Positions 1 to 8,958 of a stretch of 64,000 nt of DNA are shown here, piece by piece (the stretch's first letter is position 1; each line of letters opens with the position of its first letter). Location: assembly GCA_963795055.1 (NCBI GenBank), contig CAWCGJ010000039.1:1-64000 (forward strand), read 5' to 3'. Origin of the DNA: JASHPR01 sp963795055 (lineage in GTDB: Bacteria > Actinomycetota > Actinomycetes > Streptosporangiales > Streptosporangiaceae). The position numbers were made by a program, and so were the translations under genes. The notes below the pieces were generated by a model. It searched no databases, was not told the DNA's origin, and saw only the letters and a list, made by a program, of their open reading frames with translations.

Positions 1-13
1 TTCTTGTCTGGTC

Positions 14-2650
14 TTAGATCAGCTGTAGGTCGATGGCGCGTTCGATGGCGGCGGTTCGCGAGGTGACTGCGAGTTTCTGGTAGATCGATCGCAGGTGGGT
101 TTTGACGGTGTTGCGGGAGATGTAGAGGGTGGCGGCCATCTGCAGGTAGGTGCTGGTCGGCAGGAGTTGCAGGATGCGCAGCTCGGCCGGGGTCAGCGGC
201 CCGGCGAGCGCGTGGCCGGGCGCCGAGCCGTTGGGCTGGGCGGCGCGTGCGTGCATGGCCGCGGCGATGAGCTGTTCCATGAGCGGGTCCGGGCGTACGT
301 GGGCCCAGTGCTCGATCAGGTAGCTGGTCAGCGGGGGGGCGGTGGTGACGACGGTGTTGAGGAAGCCCCCGTGGCGGGCGGCGTGCAGGACGCCGCCGAC
401 GATGCCGGCGGTCATCGGGTCGGCGCGGTCGATGGCCACGGCGGCCTGCAGTACCTGGCGCTCCAGCGCGCGCCGCGGGGTGGGCTGGCCCGGCGCCGGG
501 GCCTGCAGGCGGGCGGCGGCGGCCTGGTGGTCGCCGCCGGCGAGGGCGATCTTGGCTTGCAGCAGGCTGCGGCGGGCGCCGGGCAGCCGGGCGGCCAGCT
601 CGGCGGCCCCGGCCAGGTCGCCGAGCGACAGGCGCAGCTGCGCCGCCAGCTCGTCGGCCTGTGCCAGCAGCACCGGCCTGGTCCCGGGCAGGACCAGCCG
701 CGCGGTCTTGACGGTGGCCAGCGCGTCGCGGACCTGCCCGCGGGCGGCCCAGATCCTGGCCCGGTCCAGCAGCGCCAGGAACTCAAACAGCGGCCGCCGC
801 CGCTCGGTTATCGACAGCGCCCGCTCGGTCAGCCGCTCGGCGGTGTCGAGGTCACGCCGTTCCAGCGCCAGCGCGGCCTGGGCGCGCAGGTGATCCACGG
901 CGAAGAAGTGCTGGCCGAAACCCAGCCGCGCCGCCGCCGCGGCCGCGGCCCCGGCGGCCTCGGCCGCGGCGGCCAGGTGGCCGGCCTGGGCCCAGGCCAG
1001 CGCCCGCGCGCCCGGCACCAGCACCAGCCGGGCCGGCTCGGTGAGCCCGGGCAGCGCCAGCGCCCGCGCGGCCTCACGCTCCACCGCCTGGTAGTCCTCC
1101 AGGCACGGATAGACCCGCAGCAAGATCAGCGCGACAGCGGCGGGCCACTCGTCGGCGACCTGGACCCGGTCCTGGACGGCGCGGGCGGCCAGGGCCGCCG
1201 TCACGGCCTGCTCCAGGCGCCCGGCCTGCGCGTAACCGAACGCGCGCATGGCCGCGTACCGGGCCGCCAGCTCCGACCCGGGCGCGATCGGCGGCCGGGC
1301 CCGCTCCACCAGGTCCAGGTACTGGCCGCCGCGGACCGGGTCACCCGACAACAGCAGGTCACTGGCCAGGGCCAGCACCTGGTCCGGGGCCGCGGCCAGC
1401 AGCGCCGGGCCGGCCGCGGCCAGATCCAGCGGCGCGGGCAGCGCCGGGTCGCGCAAGAAACCGGGCACCACCCGGTCCTGCAACAAGGCCAGCGCCCGGC
1501 CGGGCTGCTGCGCCGCCAGGAAGTGCCGCGCCGCCCGCCGCGCGTCCCCCGCGGCCTCGAACCACTCGCCCGCCCGCAGCTGCACAGCCCGCTCGTGGTC
1601 CCGGTCCCGGGCCCGCAGCTCGGCGCGCAGCAGCCGGCGCACCAGATGGTGATACCGGAACGCGGTCCGCTCGTCATCGAGGCCCACCAGGAACAAGTTG
1701 GCCGCGCCGATCCCGCGCAACAACGCGGCCGCGTCCGCCCGGCCGGTGACCGCCGCGCACGCCTCGGCGGTCAGCTCCCCCAGCACCGAGGTCTCCAGCA
1801 AGAACCGGGCCACCTCGGGCGGCTGGCTCTGCAGCACCTCGGCGATGAAGTACTCGGCGATCGCGTGACCGCGGACATCCAGCGCCCGCGCCGCCCGCCC
1901 CGGGTCACCGGCGCCGCGCAGCGACAGCGCCGCCATCTGCACCGCCGCGGCCCACCCCTCGCTGCTCTGGTGCAACAACGCCAGCTCACCAGCGCCGACC
2001 CGCACGCCGAAGTTGGCCAGCAGCTCACCGCTCTCGGCCAGCGACAAGCACAGGTCCCGGTCCCGCAGCTCGCACAACTCCCCCGCCAACCGCAGCCGGT
2101 GCAACCGCAGCTGCGGGTCGGCCCGGCCCGCCAGCACCAGCTGCGCGGTACGGGCCGGCCACCGCTCCACCAGATCGGCCATATCCCCGGCCACCGCAGG
2201 CGCCGCGGCGTGGAAATCATCCACGATGACCGCCGACCCAGCCGGCAACCCCGCGGCGTCGTTGGCGATCGACGCGGTCACATCAGCCGACATGACACCG
2301 TCCATGGCCAGCAGCTCGGCGGCGTCAGCGCCGAACCCCGGCCCGATGACCCGCGGGGCCTCGACGAACCCGGCCCAGAACCGCACCGGGTTGCCGTCGC
2401 CCCGGTCACACGACAACCAGGCCGTGGTACCCGGCGCCCGGGCCGCCGCCCAGCTCGACAACAGCACGCTCTTGCCCGAACCCGCCGACCCGACCACCAC
2501 CGTCAGCCGCCGGCCCGCCCCGGCCGCCAGCCGCTCATGCAGCCCCGGCCGGCCGACCAGCGTACCGGGCAGCGTCGTCGGCCGGAACTTGGCCAGCGCG
2601 AACCGGGCGCCCCGCCAGGCGCCAACCCCGGCCGCCACGCCGTCTGCCAC
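14..2650 (-). CDS. LuxR-family (MalT-like) ATP-dependent transcriptional regulator
   Basis: An 878-residue cytosolic regulator of the large MalT/LAL type. A P-loop (GSAGSGKS) lies near residue 55, followed by an STAND-type ATPase region with a Walker B-like VDDFH, a long Ala/Leu-rich helical repeat region (TPR-like) over roughly residues 350-780, and a C-terminal LuxR helix-turn-helix (LTPAELRILQLL through SRNTVKTHLRSIYQKL) in the last 65 residues. In this family ATP and an inducer drive oligomerisation and promoter activation; the inducer here is unknown. It is divergent from the 72-residue protein and the SulP transporter, both preceded by a palindrome at a fixed distance, so it is the natural candidate to control them (inference). 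Confidence 0.93.
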   Translation of the reverse strand: MADGVAAGVGAWRGARFALAKFRPTTLPGTLVGRPGLHERLAAGAGRRLTVVVGSAGSGKSVLLSSWAAARAPGTTAWLSCDRGDGNPVRFWAGFVEAPRVIGPGFGADAAELLAMDGVMSADVTASIANDAAGLPAGSAVIVDDFHAAAPAVAGDMADLVERWPARTAQLVLAGRADPQLRLHRLRLAGELCELRDRDLCLSLAESGELLANFGVRVGAGELALLHQSSEGWAAAVQMAALSLRGAGDPGRAARALDVRGHAIAEYFIAEVLQSQPPEVARFLLETSVLGELTAEACAAVTGRADAAALLRGIGAANLFLVGLDDERTAFRYHHLVRRLLRAELRARDRDHERAVQLRAGEWFEAAGDARRAARHFLAAQQPGRALALLQDRVVPGFLRDPALPAPLDLAAAGPALLAAAPDQVLALASDLLLSGDPVRGGQYLDLVERARPPIAPGSELAARYAAMRAFGYAQAGRLEQAVTAALAARAVQDRVQVADEWPAAVALILLRVYPCLEDYQAVEREAARALALPGLTEPARLVLVPGARALAWAQAGHLAAAAEAAGAAAAAAARLGFGQHFFAVDHLRAQAALALERRDLDTAERLTERALSITERRRPLFEFLALLDRARIWAARGQVRDALATVKTARLVLPGTRPVLLAQADELAAQLRLSLGDLAGAAELAARLPGARRSLLQAKIALAGGDHQAAAARLQAPAPGQPTPRRALERQVLQAAVAIDRADPMTAGIVGGVLHAARHGGFLNTVVTTAPPLTSYLIEHWAHVRPDPLMEQLIAAAMHARAAQPNGSAPGHALAGPLTPAELRILQLLPTSTYLQMAATLYISRNTVKTHLRSIYQKLAVTSRTAAIERAIDLQLI

Positions 2651-2777
2651 GACAGCCCCTCCCGCCAGCTCGCCGCTCCGCGATACACCCGCTGATTTAC
2701 CCAGTCATTACCCAAGCCCATCCGCCGCCCGGAAGGAAGGGACCAAAGCCACATCCCGGCGCGGAAACCCTCCCAGC

Positions 2778-2795
2778 TCACCCCGCAGGGGGTGA
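2778..2795. promoter_or_regulatory. 18-bp palindromic operator, copy 1
   Basis: TCACCCC-GCAG-GGGGTGA is a perfect inverted repeat with 7-base arms. It is followed by TGACGCACGCCCGGCCGCCG and lies 76 bases upstream of the GTG of the 72-residue protein. A near-identical block precedes the SulP gene at almost the same distance. It also sits 128 bases upstream of the divergent LuxR gene. It is probably the binding site of a dimeric regulator, possibly that LuxR protein. Confidence 0.65.
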
Positions 2796-2870
2796 TGACG
2801 CACGCCCGGCCGCCGGGCACGCTGGTCAACGTGAACCCAACCTGAACCGGCAGACAGTGAGGCGTAACCC

Positions 2871-3089
2871 GTGCGATCGCAAACCTACGAGATCACCTTC
2901 ACGGGCCAGGCAGGCAGCACACTGCGCGCGGAATTCGACGACTGCGAGGTCACCCTAGGCCCGGGCACCACCACCCTCCGCGCCCAACTACCCGACCAGG
3001 GAGCCCTCTCCGGGCTCATGGACCGCATCACCAGCCTCGGGCTCGAAGTGATCGACATGCACCTGGTAGCGCCATCCCCCGGTGACTAG
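2871..3089 (+). CDS. Small conserved-looking protein of unknown function
   Basis: A 72-residue protein starting at GTG; no transmembrane segment, signal peptide or metal motif is visible. The sequence alternates in a beta-rich way (YEITFTGQAG, LRAEFDDCEVTLGPGTTTL) and ends in a helix-like stretch (ALSGLMDRITSLGLEVIDMHLV), suggesting a compact alpha/beta fold. I do not recognise the family. The coding frame is credible because it has its own operator-like palindrome upstream and normal high-GC third positions. It lies between the LuxR gene and the SulP transporter and probably belongs to the same regulon. Confidence 0.7.
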   Translation: MRSQTYEITFTGQAGSTLRAEFDDCEVTLGPGTTTLRAQLPDQGALSGLMDRITSLGLEVIDMHLVAPSPGD

Positions 3090-3198
3090 CCCCGAACCCG
3101 CCCGGCCGGCGGAGGTCAGGACAGCGCCGCTTTCCGGGACGCCGCGAGGTACCAGGGGGTACCGCGGCGGATCCTCGCATGCCCGCGGCCTGCGCGCC

Positions 3199-3216
3199 TC
3201 ACCCCACCGAGGGTGA
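3199..3216. promoter_or_regulatory. 18-bp palindromic operator, copy 2
   Basis: TCACCCC-ACCG-AGGGTGA has the same 18-base span as copy 1, with one arm mismatch. The same downstream tail follows (TGACGCAGGCCCGGCCGCCG). The ATG of the SulP gene is 75 bases downstream, against 76 for copy 1. The match in sequence and spacing argues for a shared regulator and a duplicated promoter. Confidence 0.65.
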
Positions 3217-3290
3217 TGACGCAGGCCCGGCCGCCGCAGGATCATGAAAGGCTGCGGTAGGGGGCCGATGGGGTCCCGGCTTGTGGAGAT

Positions 3291-5066
3291 ATGACGCCGA
3301 TGTTCACACTGGGCCGCGGGCTCGCCCTCTCGTCCTTCCGCCGCGACTGGCTGACCAAGGACATCGTGGCCGGCGTGGTGCTCACCACCTTGCTGGTCCC
3401 GCAGGGCATGGCGTACGCCGAACTGGCGGGCCTGCCGCCGATCACCGGCCTGTACACGTCGATCACCTGCCTGCTGGGCTACGCGGCGTTCGGCCCGTCG
3501 CGGATCCTGGTCCTCGGCCCGGATTCCTCGCTGGGACCGATGATCGCGGCGACGGTCCTGCCGCTCGTCATGGCCAAGGGCAACGCCGAGCAGGCCGTCG
3601 AGCTGGCCTCGCTGCTCGCGCTCATGGTCGCGGCGATCATGATCGTGGCGGCCGTGGCCAAGCTCGGGTTCATCGCCGACCTGATCTCCAAGCCGACGAT
3701 GATCGGTTACCTGAACGGACTGGCGCTGACCATCCTGGTCGGGCAGCTGCCCAAGCTGTTCGGGTTCAAGGTCGAGGGCGACGACCTGATCGCCGAGCTC
3801 ACCGGCTTCGTCAAGGGCCTGGCCCACGGCGAGGCGGTGGCCGCCGCGGCCGCGGTCGGGATCGCCGGGATCGCGGTGATCCTGGTCCTGCAGCGCTGGC
3901 TGCCCAAGATCCCGGCGGTACTGGTCATGGTCGTGCTGGCCATCGCGGCGACGAGCGTCTTCAGCCTGGCCGATCACGGCGTGAGCCTGGTCGGGGTGCT
4001 GCCCAAGGGGTTCCCGCCGCTCACGATCCCGCACGTCCGCCTGTCCGACCTCGGGCTCCTGTTCGCCGGGGCGCTGGGGATCTCCCTGGTCTCCCTGGCC
4101 GACACGATCTCGACGGCGTCGGCGTTCGCCGCCCGCACCGGGCAGGAGATCAACGGCAACCAGGAGATGATCGGCATCGGCGCGGCCAACCTGGCCGCCG
4201 GCCTGTTCCAGGGATTCCCGGTCAGCACCAGCGGTTCGCGGACGGCGGTGGCGGAACGGTCCGGCGCCAAAACCCAGTTCACCGGGGTCACCGGGGCGAT
4301 CCTGATCATTCTTATGATCGTGCTGGTCCCGGGGTTGTTCCGGAACCTGCCCAATCCCGCGCTGGCCGCCGTGGTGATCACCGCGTCGCTGTCGCTGGCC
4401 GACATCCCCGGCACGGTGCGGCTCTGGCGGCAGCGCCGGGCGGAGTGCCTGCTGTCGATCGCGGCCTTCCTCGGCGTCGCCCTGCTGGGCGTGCTGCCCG
4501 GGATCGCGATCGCGGTCGGCCTGTCGATCCTCAACGTGTTCCGGCGGGCGTGGTGGCCCTACGACACCGAACTCGGGCGCGTGGAAGGGCTGGAGGGCTA
4601 CCACGACACGCACCTGCACCCGCAGGCCCAGCACCTGCCCGGCCTGGTGATCTACCGGTTCGACGCCCCGCTGTTCTTCGCCAACGCCACCACGTTCCGC
4701 GACGAGGTCCGGCGGATGGCCCGGGCGGACCCGCCGCCTTCCTGGATCCTGATCGCGGCCGAGCCGGTGACCGACGTGGACACCACCGCGTCCGACGTGC
4801 TGGAGGACCTCGACGAGGCGCTGAACGCCCAGGGCATCAGCCTGGTCTTCGCCGAGCTCAAGGACCCGGTGCGGGAGAAGATCGAGCGCTACGGGCTCAC
4901 CCGCACGATCAACCCGCGCCACTTCTTCCCGACCATCGAAGCCGCCGTCGCCGCGTTCCAGGAGGAAACCGGAGCACGATGGGCGGACGGCCCGCTGCCA
5001 GCCGAATCACCCCAGGCGGGTGGCGACCGCGCCAAGCCCGGGCCGGCAGCCTGGACCGGTGACTGA
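3291..5066 (+). CDS. SulP-family anion transporter with C-terminal STAS domain
   Basis: A 591-residue inner-membrane permease of the SulP (SLC26) family. The N-terminus has the family signature VVLTTLLVPQGMAYAELAGLPPITGLYTS, followed by about ten hydrophobic helices to residue 420. The C-terminus is a STAS domain (about residues 440-555) with the typical DVDTTASDVLEDLDEAL core. Family members carry sulfate, bicarbonate or other anions, usually by symport; the substrate cannot be read from sequence. The ATG at 3291 begins MTPMFTLGRGLALSSF. No carbonic anhydrase or sulfate-assimilation gene is adjacent. The upstream palindrome suggests control by the divergent LuxR regulator. Confidence 0.93.
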   Translation: MTPMFTLGRGLALSSFRRDWLTKDIVAGVVLTTLLVPQGMAYAELAGLPPITGLYTSITCLLGYAAFGPSRILVLGPDSSLGPMIAATVLPLVMAKGNAEQAVELASLLALMVAAIMIVAAVAKLGFIADLISKPTMIGYLNGLALTILVGQLPKLFGFKVEGDDLIAELTGFVKGLAHGEAVAAAAAVGIAGIAVILVLQRWLPKIPAVLVMVVLAIAATSVFSLADHGVSLVGVLPKGFPPLTIPHVRLSDLGLLFAGALGISLVSLADTISTASAFAARTGQEINGNQEMIGIGAANLAAGLFQGFPVSTSGSRTAVAERSGAKTQFTGVTGAILIILMIVLVPGLFRNLPNPALAAVVITASLSLADIPGTVRLWRQRRAECLLSIAAFLGVALLGVLPGIAIAVGLSILNVFRRAWWPYDTELGRVEGLEGYHDTHLHPQAQHLPGLVIYRFDAPLFFANATTFRDEVRRMARADPPPSWILIAAEPVTDVDTTASDVLEDLDEALNAQGISLVFAELKDPVREKIERYGLTRTINPRHFFPTIEAAVAAFQEETGARWADGPLPAESPQAGGDRAKPGPAAWTGD

Positions 5067-5114
5067 CACGCCAGCACGGCCCGGCGAGGGTCGCCCGCAT
5101 GGGAAGCTAGGGTC

Positions 5115-6548
5115 ATGACCAGCGCTACCGGTGTGCAGGCTTCGGCCACGTCCCTGCGCAAGATGCTGATACCACTGGCCCTGGCCCAGTTCATCTGCAG
5201 TTTCGCGGGCTCCAACATGAACGTCATGATCAATGACATCAAGGACGACCTGCACACCAGCGTCCAGGGGGTGCAGGTCTGCATCACCTTGTTCCTGCTG
5301 GTCATGGCCGCCTTGATGATCCCCTGCGGCAAGCTGACCGACCGCTGGGGCCGCAAGCGGTGCTTCACGCTCGGGCTGGCTATCTACGGAGTCGGCGCGG
5401 TGCTCAGCGCTGCGGCGCCCGGGCTCGGCGTGCTCATCCTGGGCAACTCGATCCTCGAGGGAGTCGGCACCGCCCTGCTGATCCCGCCGGTCTACATCCT
5501 CGTGACCATCCTCTTCCATGACATAAAGTCCCGGGCGCGGGCGTTCGGGGTGGTCAGCGGCATGGGCGGCATCGGCGCCGCCACCGGGCCGCTGATCGGC
5601 GGCGCGATCACCACGGCGATCACCTGGCGGGCCGCGTTCATCTTCCAGGCCCTCATCATCGTGATCATCATGCTGCTCGCCCGCAGCATCAACGATCCAC
5701 TGCCCGCCGATCCCACCCGCCCCTTCGACATCGTGGGGGCGGTCCTGTCCGCCGTCGGCCTGGTGGTCCTGGTCGGGGGGATCATGGCCGCCGACAGCAA
5801 TCTTGCGCTGATGGCGGTCCTGCTCGTGGTCGGGGCGCTCATCCTGGCCGGGTTCTTCGCCTGGATCCGCCGCCGGGAGCGGGCCGGGAAGGAGGCTCTG
5901 CTGTCGACCAGCCTGTTCCGCAACCGCACCTCGAACCTGGCCCTGATCACCCAGAACGTGCAATGGGCGATACTGCTGGGCACGTCGTTTGTCGTGTCCG
6001 CCTACCTCCAGGTAGTACGGCACTACAACGCCATCCAGACCGGCGTGATCTTCACCGCCGCCACCGTCGGCATCTTGCTGTCCTCGCTGGCCGCCGGCCG
6101 CCTGGTCAAGAGGTTCCAGCAGCGGACGCTCATCCTGGCGGGCTTCGTGATCACTATCGTCGGCATCATCGTGCTGCTCGTGCAGGTAAAGGGCCACCCC
6201 GGCGCCTGGTATTTCGCCCCCGGGCTGTTCCTGATCGGCACAGGCGTCGGCGTCATGCTCACCCCGTCGGTCAACATCGTGCAATCCGCCTTCCCGGAAA
6301 ACCTCCAGGGAGAAATCTCCGGGCTGTCACGCAGCGTCTCCAACCTGGGGTCCTCGCTCGGCACCGCGATCGCGGGCACCATCCTGGTCGCCGGCCTCGC
6401 CGACGCCAACCGGTCCTACGGGATCGCCATGATCTTCCTGGCGTTCATCGGCCTGATCGGCCTCGGCGCCACCATCCTGCTCCCGACTACCCTCGAAACC
6501 CCCGGGGCCCCCGAGCCAGCCGGTCCCGCTGCGGCCGCCGCGGCGTGA
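5115..6548 (+). CDS. MFS drug/metabolite exporter (DHA2-like)
   Basis: A 477-residue membrane protein with up to 14 hydrophobic helices, the layout of the EmrB/QacA (DHA2) group. The cytoplasmic loop motif A is clear (GKLTDRWGRKR, near residue 75), followed by LEGVGTALLIPPVY and GGIGAATGPLIGGAI, the motif C-like stretch typical of proton-driven antiporters. Such proteins export drugs or metabolites; the substrate is unknown. The C-terminus ends in an Ala/Pro-rich tail. The gene begins 48 bases after the SulP stop and may be co-transcribed with it. Confidence 0.92.
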   Translation: MTSATGVQASATSLRKMLIPLALAQFICSFAGSNMNVMINDIKDDLHTSVQGVQVCITLFLLVMAALMIPCGKLTDRWGRKRCFTLGLAIYGVGAVLSAAAPGLGVLILGNSILEGVGTALLIPPVYILVTILFHDIKSRARAFGVVSGMGGIGAATGPLIGGAITTAITWRAAFIFQALIIVIIMLLARSINDPLPADPTRPFDIVGAVLSAVGLVVLVGGIMAADSNLALMAVLLVVGALILAGFFAWIRRRERAGKEALLSTSLFRNRTSNLALITQNVQWAILLGTSFVVSAYLQVVRHYNAIQTGVIFTAATVGILLSSLAAGRLVKRFQQRTLILAGFVITIVGIIVLLVQVKGHPGAWYFAPGLFLIGTGVGVMLTPSVNIVQSAFPENLQGEISGLSRSVSNLGSSLGTAIAGTILVAGLADANRSYGIAMIFLAFIGLIGLGATILLPTTLETPGAPEPAGPAAAAAA

Positions 6549-6557
6549 CGGACACGA

Positions 6558-6602
6558 GCGGTTTGGTTCTGACCGGTTATCACCGGCAAAATCCGAACCG
6601 CC
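6558..6602. terminator. Imperfect stem-loop after the MFS gene
   Basis: GCGGTT and AACCGC close an outer stem, and ACCGG with CCGG arms close an inner stem around TTATCA. There are internal mismatches and no T-tract. It lies in the 97-base gap between the MFS gene and the amidohydrolase, where a transcription stop would be expected. Confidence 0.35.
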
Positions 6603-6645
6603 AAGTTCATCAGGTGTTGCGGGACGCGGTTTCAGGAGGCACGAG

Positions 6646-8124
6646 GTGAGCGAGCGGGACGTCGTGCTGCGCGGAGGACGCGTGATCGACCCCGAATCCG
6701 GGCTGGACGCCGTGCGCGACGTCGCGGTCGCGGCGGGCCGGGTCGCGGAGGTCGGGACCGGGCTGCCTGCCGCGCGGACCGAGGTCGACGCCACCGGGCT
6801 GGTGGTGACGGCCGGGTTCATCGACCTGCACAGTCACGTCAACGACGTCGCCGGCCTGCGGCTGCAGGCCCTGGACGGCGTCACCACCGCGCTCGAACTG
6901 GAAGCGGGCGTCACGCCGGTGGACGCCGCCTACCGGCGGGCCGCGGCCGAGGGGCGGCCGGTCAACTACGGCTTCGCCACGTCCTGGGCGCTGGCCCGGA
7001 TGGAGGCCGTGGCCGGGATCGCGCTCGACGGCCGGCTGGACACGTTCCTGGCCAACATCGCGACCCCGGCCTGGCAGCGCCCGGCCACGCCCGCGCAGGT
7101 CACCGCGGTGCTGGCCCGGCTGTCCGCCGACCTGGCCGACGGCGCGATCGGCGTCGGGGTGCTCCTCGGGTACGCGGCCGCGTCCGATCCCGCCGAGTAC
7201 CTGCGGGTCGCCGGGCTGGCCGCGGAAGCCGGGGTGCCCACGTTCACGCACGCGCGAGACCTGATCGAGATGGTCCCCGGCGCGGTCATCGACGGCGCGG
7301 AGGAGATCGTCCGCGCGGCCGGGCAGACCGGCGCCCACATGCACTACTGCCACGTCAACAGCACCTCGCAGCGGCACATCGACCGGGTCCTCGGCCTGGT
7401 CGGCCGGGCCCAGGCCGAGGGCGCCCGGGTGACCACCGAGGCCTACCCGTACGGGTCCGGCATGACCGGCATCGGCGCCGCGTTCCTCGCCCCGGAGCGG
7501 CTCGGCGAGCGCGGCCTGACCCCGTCGTCGCTCACCTACGCGCCGACCGGCGAGCAGGTGGCCAGCGAGGCGCGGCTGCGCGAGCTGCGGCGGGCCGACC
7601 CCGGCGGGCTGGTGATCATCAAGCTGCTCGACGAGGACGACCCGGCCGACCGGCGGCTGCTGATGCGGTCGCTGACCTTCCCCGGCGCCGTCGTGGCCAG
7701 CGACGCCATGCCGCTGACCTGGACCGGGCCCGCGCCCGACCCGCTGGCCTGGCCGCTGCCCGCGGCCGCGATCACGCACCCGCGGACCGCCGGGACGTTC
7801 TCCCGGGCGCTGCGCCTGCTCACCCGCGACGGCGGCCCGCTCGGGCTGGCCGAGGCGCTAGGCAAGTGCAGCCTGCAGCCCGCCCGGCTGCTGCAGGACC
7901 GGGTGCCGTCGCTGCGCGGCAAGGGCCGGCTGCAGCCCGGCGCCGACGCCGACATCGTCGTCTTCGACCCGGCCACGGTCAGCGACCGGGCCAGCTACGC
8001 CGACAGCACCCGCCCGTCGGCCGGCCTCCGGCACGTCCTGGTCAACGGCACGTTCGTGGTCCGGGACTCCGGTATCGTGCCCGACGCCCTCCCCGGCCGC
8101 CCGGTCCGCGCCGCCTCGCGCTGA
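6646..8124 (+). CDS. Amidohydrolase-superfamily protein (D-aminoacylase/dihydroorotase-like)
   Basis: A 492-residue metal-dependent hydrolase. The beta-sandwich plus TIM-barrel order is visible: VLRGGRVIDPESG at the N-terminus, the metal-binding GFIDLHSHVND (HxH) near residue 60, HMHYCHVNS with further metal histidines near residue 235, VASDAMPLTW near residue 350, and a C-terminal GKGRLQPGADADIVVFD. This is the N-acyl-D-amino-acid deacylase/dihydropyrimidinase layout. The Cys found in D-aminoacylases after GVTT is Glu here (GVTTALELEAG). The GTG start at 6646 is chosen for its AGGAGG ribosome site at 6635-6640. The substrate is probably a cyclic or acylated amide. A DapB-like gene follows 20 bases downstream. 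Confidence 0.88.
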   Translation: MSERDVVLRGGRVIDPESGLDAVRDVAVAAGRVAEVGTGLPAARTEVDATGLVVTAGFIDLHSHVNDVAGLRLQALDGVTTALELEAGVTPVDAAYRRAAAEGRPVNYGFATSWALARMEAVAGIALDGRLDTFLANIATPAWQRPATPAQVTAVLARLSADLADGAIGVGVLLGYAAASDPAEYLRVAGLAAEAGVPTFTHARDLIEMVPGAVIDGAEEIVRAAGQTGAHMHYCHVNSTSQRHIDRVLGLVGRAQAEGARVTTEAYPYGSGMTGIGAAFLAPERLGERGLTPSSLTYAPTGEQVASEARLRELRRADPGGLVIIKLLDEDDPADRRLLMRSLTFPGAVVASDAMPLTWTGPAPDPLAWPLPAAAITHPRTAGTFSRALRLLTRDGGPLGLAEALGKCSLQPARLLQDRVPSLRGKGRLQPGADADIVVFDPATVSDRASYADSTRPSAGLRHVLVNGTFVVRDSGIVPDALPGRPVRAASR

Positions 8125-8144
8125 GCGGGACTAGGGTCGGTCCC

Positions 8145-8954
8145 ATGATCAATGTTTGCTTCGCGGGCATCACCGGCTGGACCGCGCCGCCGATCGCGGC
8201 CGCGATCGCGGCCGCCGACGACCTGGCCCTGGTCTCGGGGGTGTCCCGCTCCGCGGCCGGGCGGAGCCTGGCCGAGGTCACCGGGCTGGACGGCGCCGGA
8301 TCCGTGTACGCCACGGTCGCCCAGGCCCTGGCGGCCGCGCCGGCGGACGTGCTAGTGGACTACACCAGCGCCGCCGCGGTCCAGGGCAACGTACGGGCTG
8401 CGGTCGACGCCGGGGTGCACGCGGTGGTCGGGTCCAGCGGCCTGACTGCGGCGGACTACGAGGACCTGGAGCGGCTGGCCCGCGACCGGGGCGTCGGCGT
8501 GATCGCGGCCGGCAACTTCTCGGTCATGGCCGCGGTACTGCGCCGGGCCGCCGCGATGGCCGCGCACCACCTGGACCACTGGGAGATCATCGACTACGCC
8601 AGCGACGATAAGCCCGACGTGCCCAGCGGCACCTCCCGGGAACTGGCCGAGACCCTGGCCGGGGTGCGCACGCCGCAGGCCGCGGTGCCGCTCGCCGACC
8701 TGCACGGGCCGGCCGAGGCCCGGGGCGCGGAGGTGGCAGGCACCCGCATCCACTCGGTGCGCCTGCCCAGCTTCGTGGTCACCACCGAGATCGTGTTCGG
8801 CGGTCCGGGCGAACGGCTGGTCCTGCGGCACGACCCGGGGCTGACCCCCGACCCGTATGTGGCCGGCACCCTGCTGGCCGTGCGCAGCGTGGCCGATGCC
8901 CCGGGCGTGCGCCGGGGCCTGGACTCGCTGCTGTTCCCGCCCGGCCAGGACTAG
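8145..8954 (+). CDS. Divergent dihydrodipicolinate reductase (DapB)-like oxidoreductase
   Basis: A 269-residue protein with a Rossmann N-terminus and the DapB C-terminal signature KPDVPSGTS (canonical KVDAPSGTA). Two features depart from true DapB. The nucleotide loop reads GITGWTAPP rather than GxxGRMG, and the catalytic His-His pair before the Lys is absent (EIIDYASDDKPD where EAHHRHKVD is usual). The conserved Lys and the SGT anion-binding turn remain. It may therefore reduce another substrate or be a DapB paralogue. Start ATG 8145 (MINVCFAG) lies just after the amidohydrolase, so the two probably form one operon, possibly acting on a cyclic imine or amide (inference). Confidence 0.82.
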   Translation: MINVCFAGITGWTAPPIAAAIAAADDLALVSGVSRSAAGRSLAEVTGLDGAGSVYATVAQALAAAPADVLVDYTSAAAVQGNVRAAVDAGVHAVVGSSGLTAADYEDLERLARDRGVGVIAAGNFSVMAAVLRRAAAMAAHHLDHWEIIDYASDDKPDVPSGTSRELAETLAGVRTPQAAVPLADLHGPAEARGAEVAGTRIHSVRLPSFVVTTEIVFGGPGERLVLRHDPGLTPDPYVAGTLLAVRSVADAPGVRRGLDSLLFPPGQD

Positions 8955-8958
8955 CGGC

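Noticed and set aside
95..2695. Long open frame on the plus strand opposite the first LuxR gene
   Set aside because: It is Arg/Gly/Gln-rich shadow sequence without any domain; the minus-strand frame has clear ATPase and LuxR motifs.
2988..4922. 644-residue minus-strand frame opposite the SulP gene
   Set aside because: Its Asp/Arg/Gln/His-rich composition is typical of antisense reading of a GC-rich gene; SulP and STAS motifs are on the plus strand.
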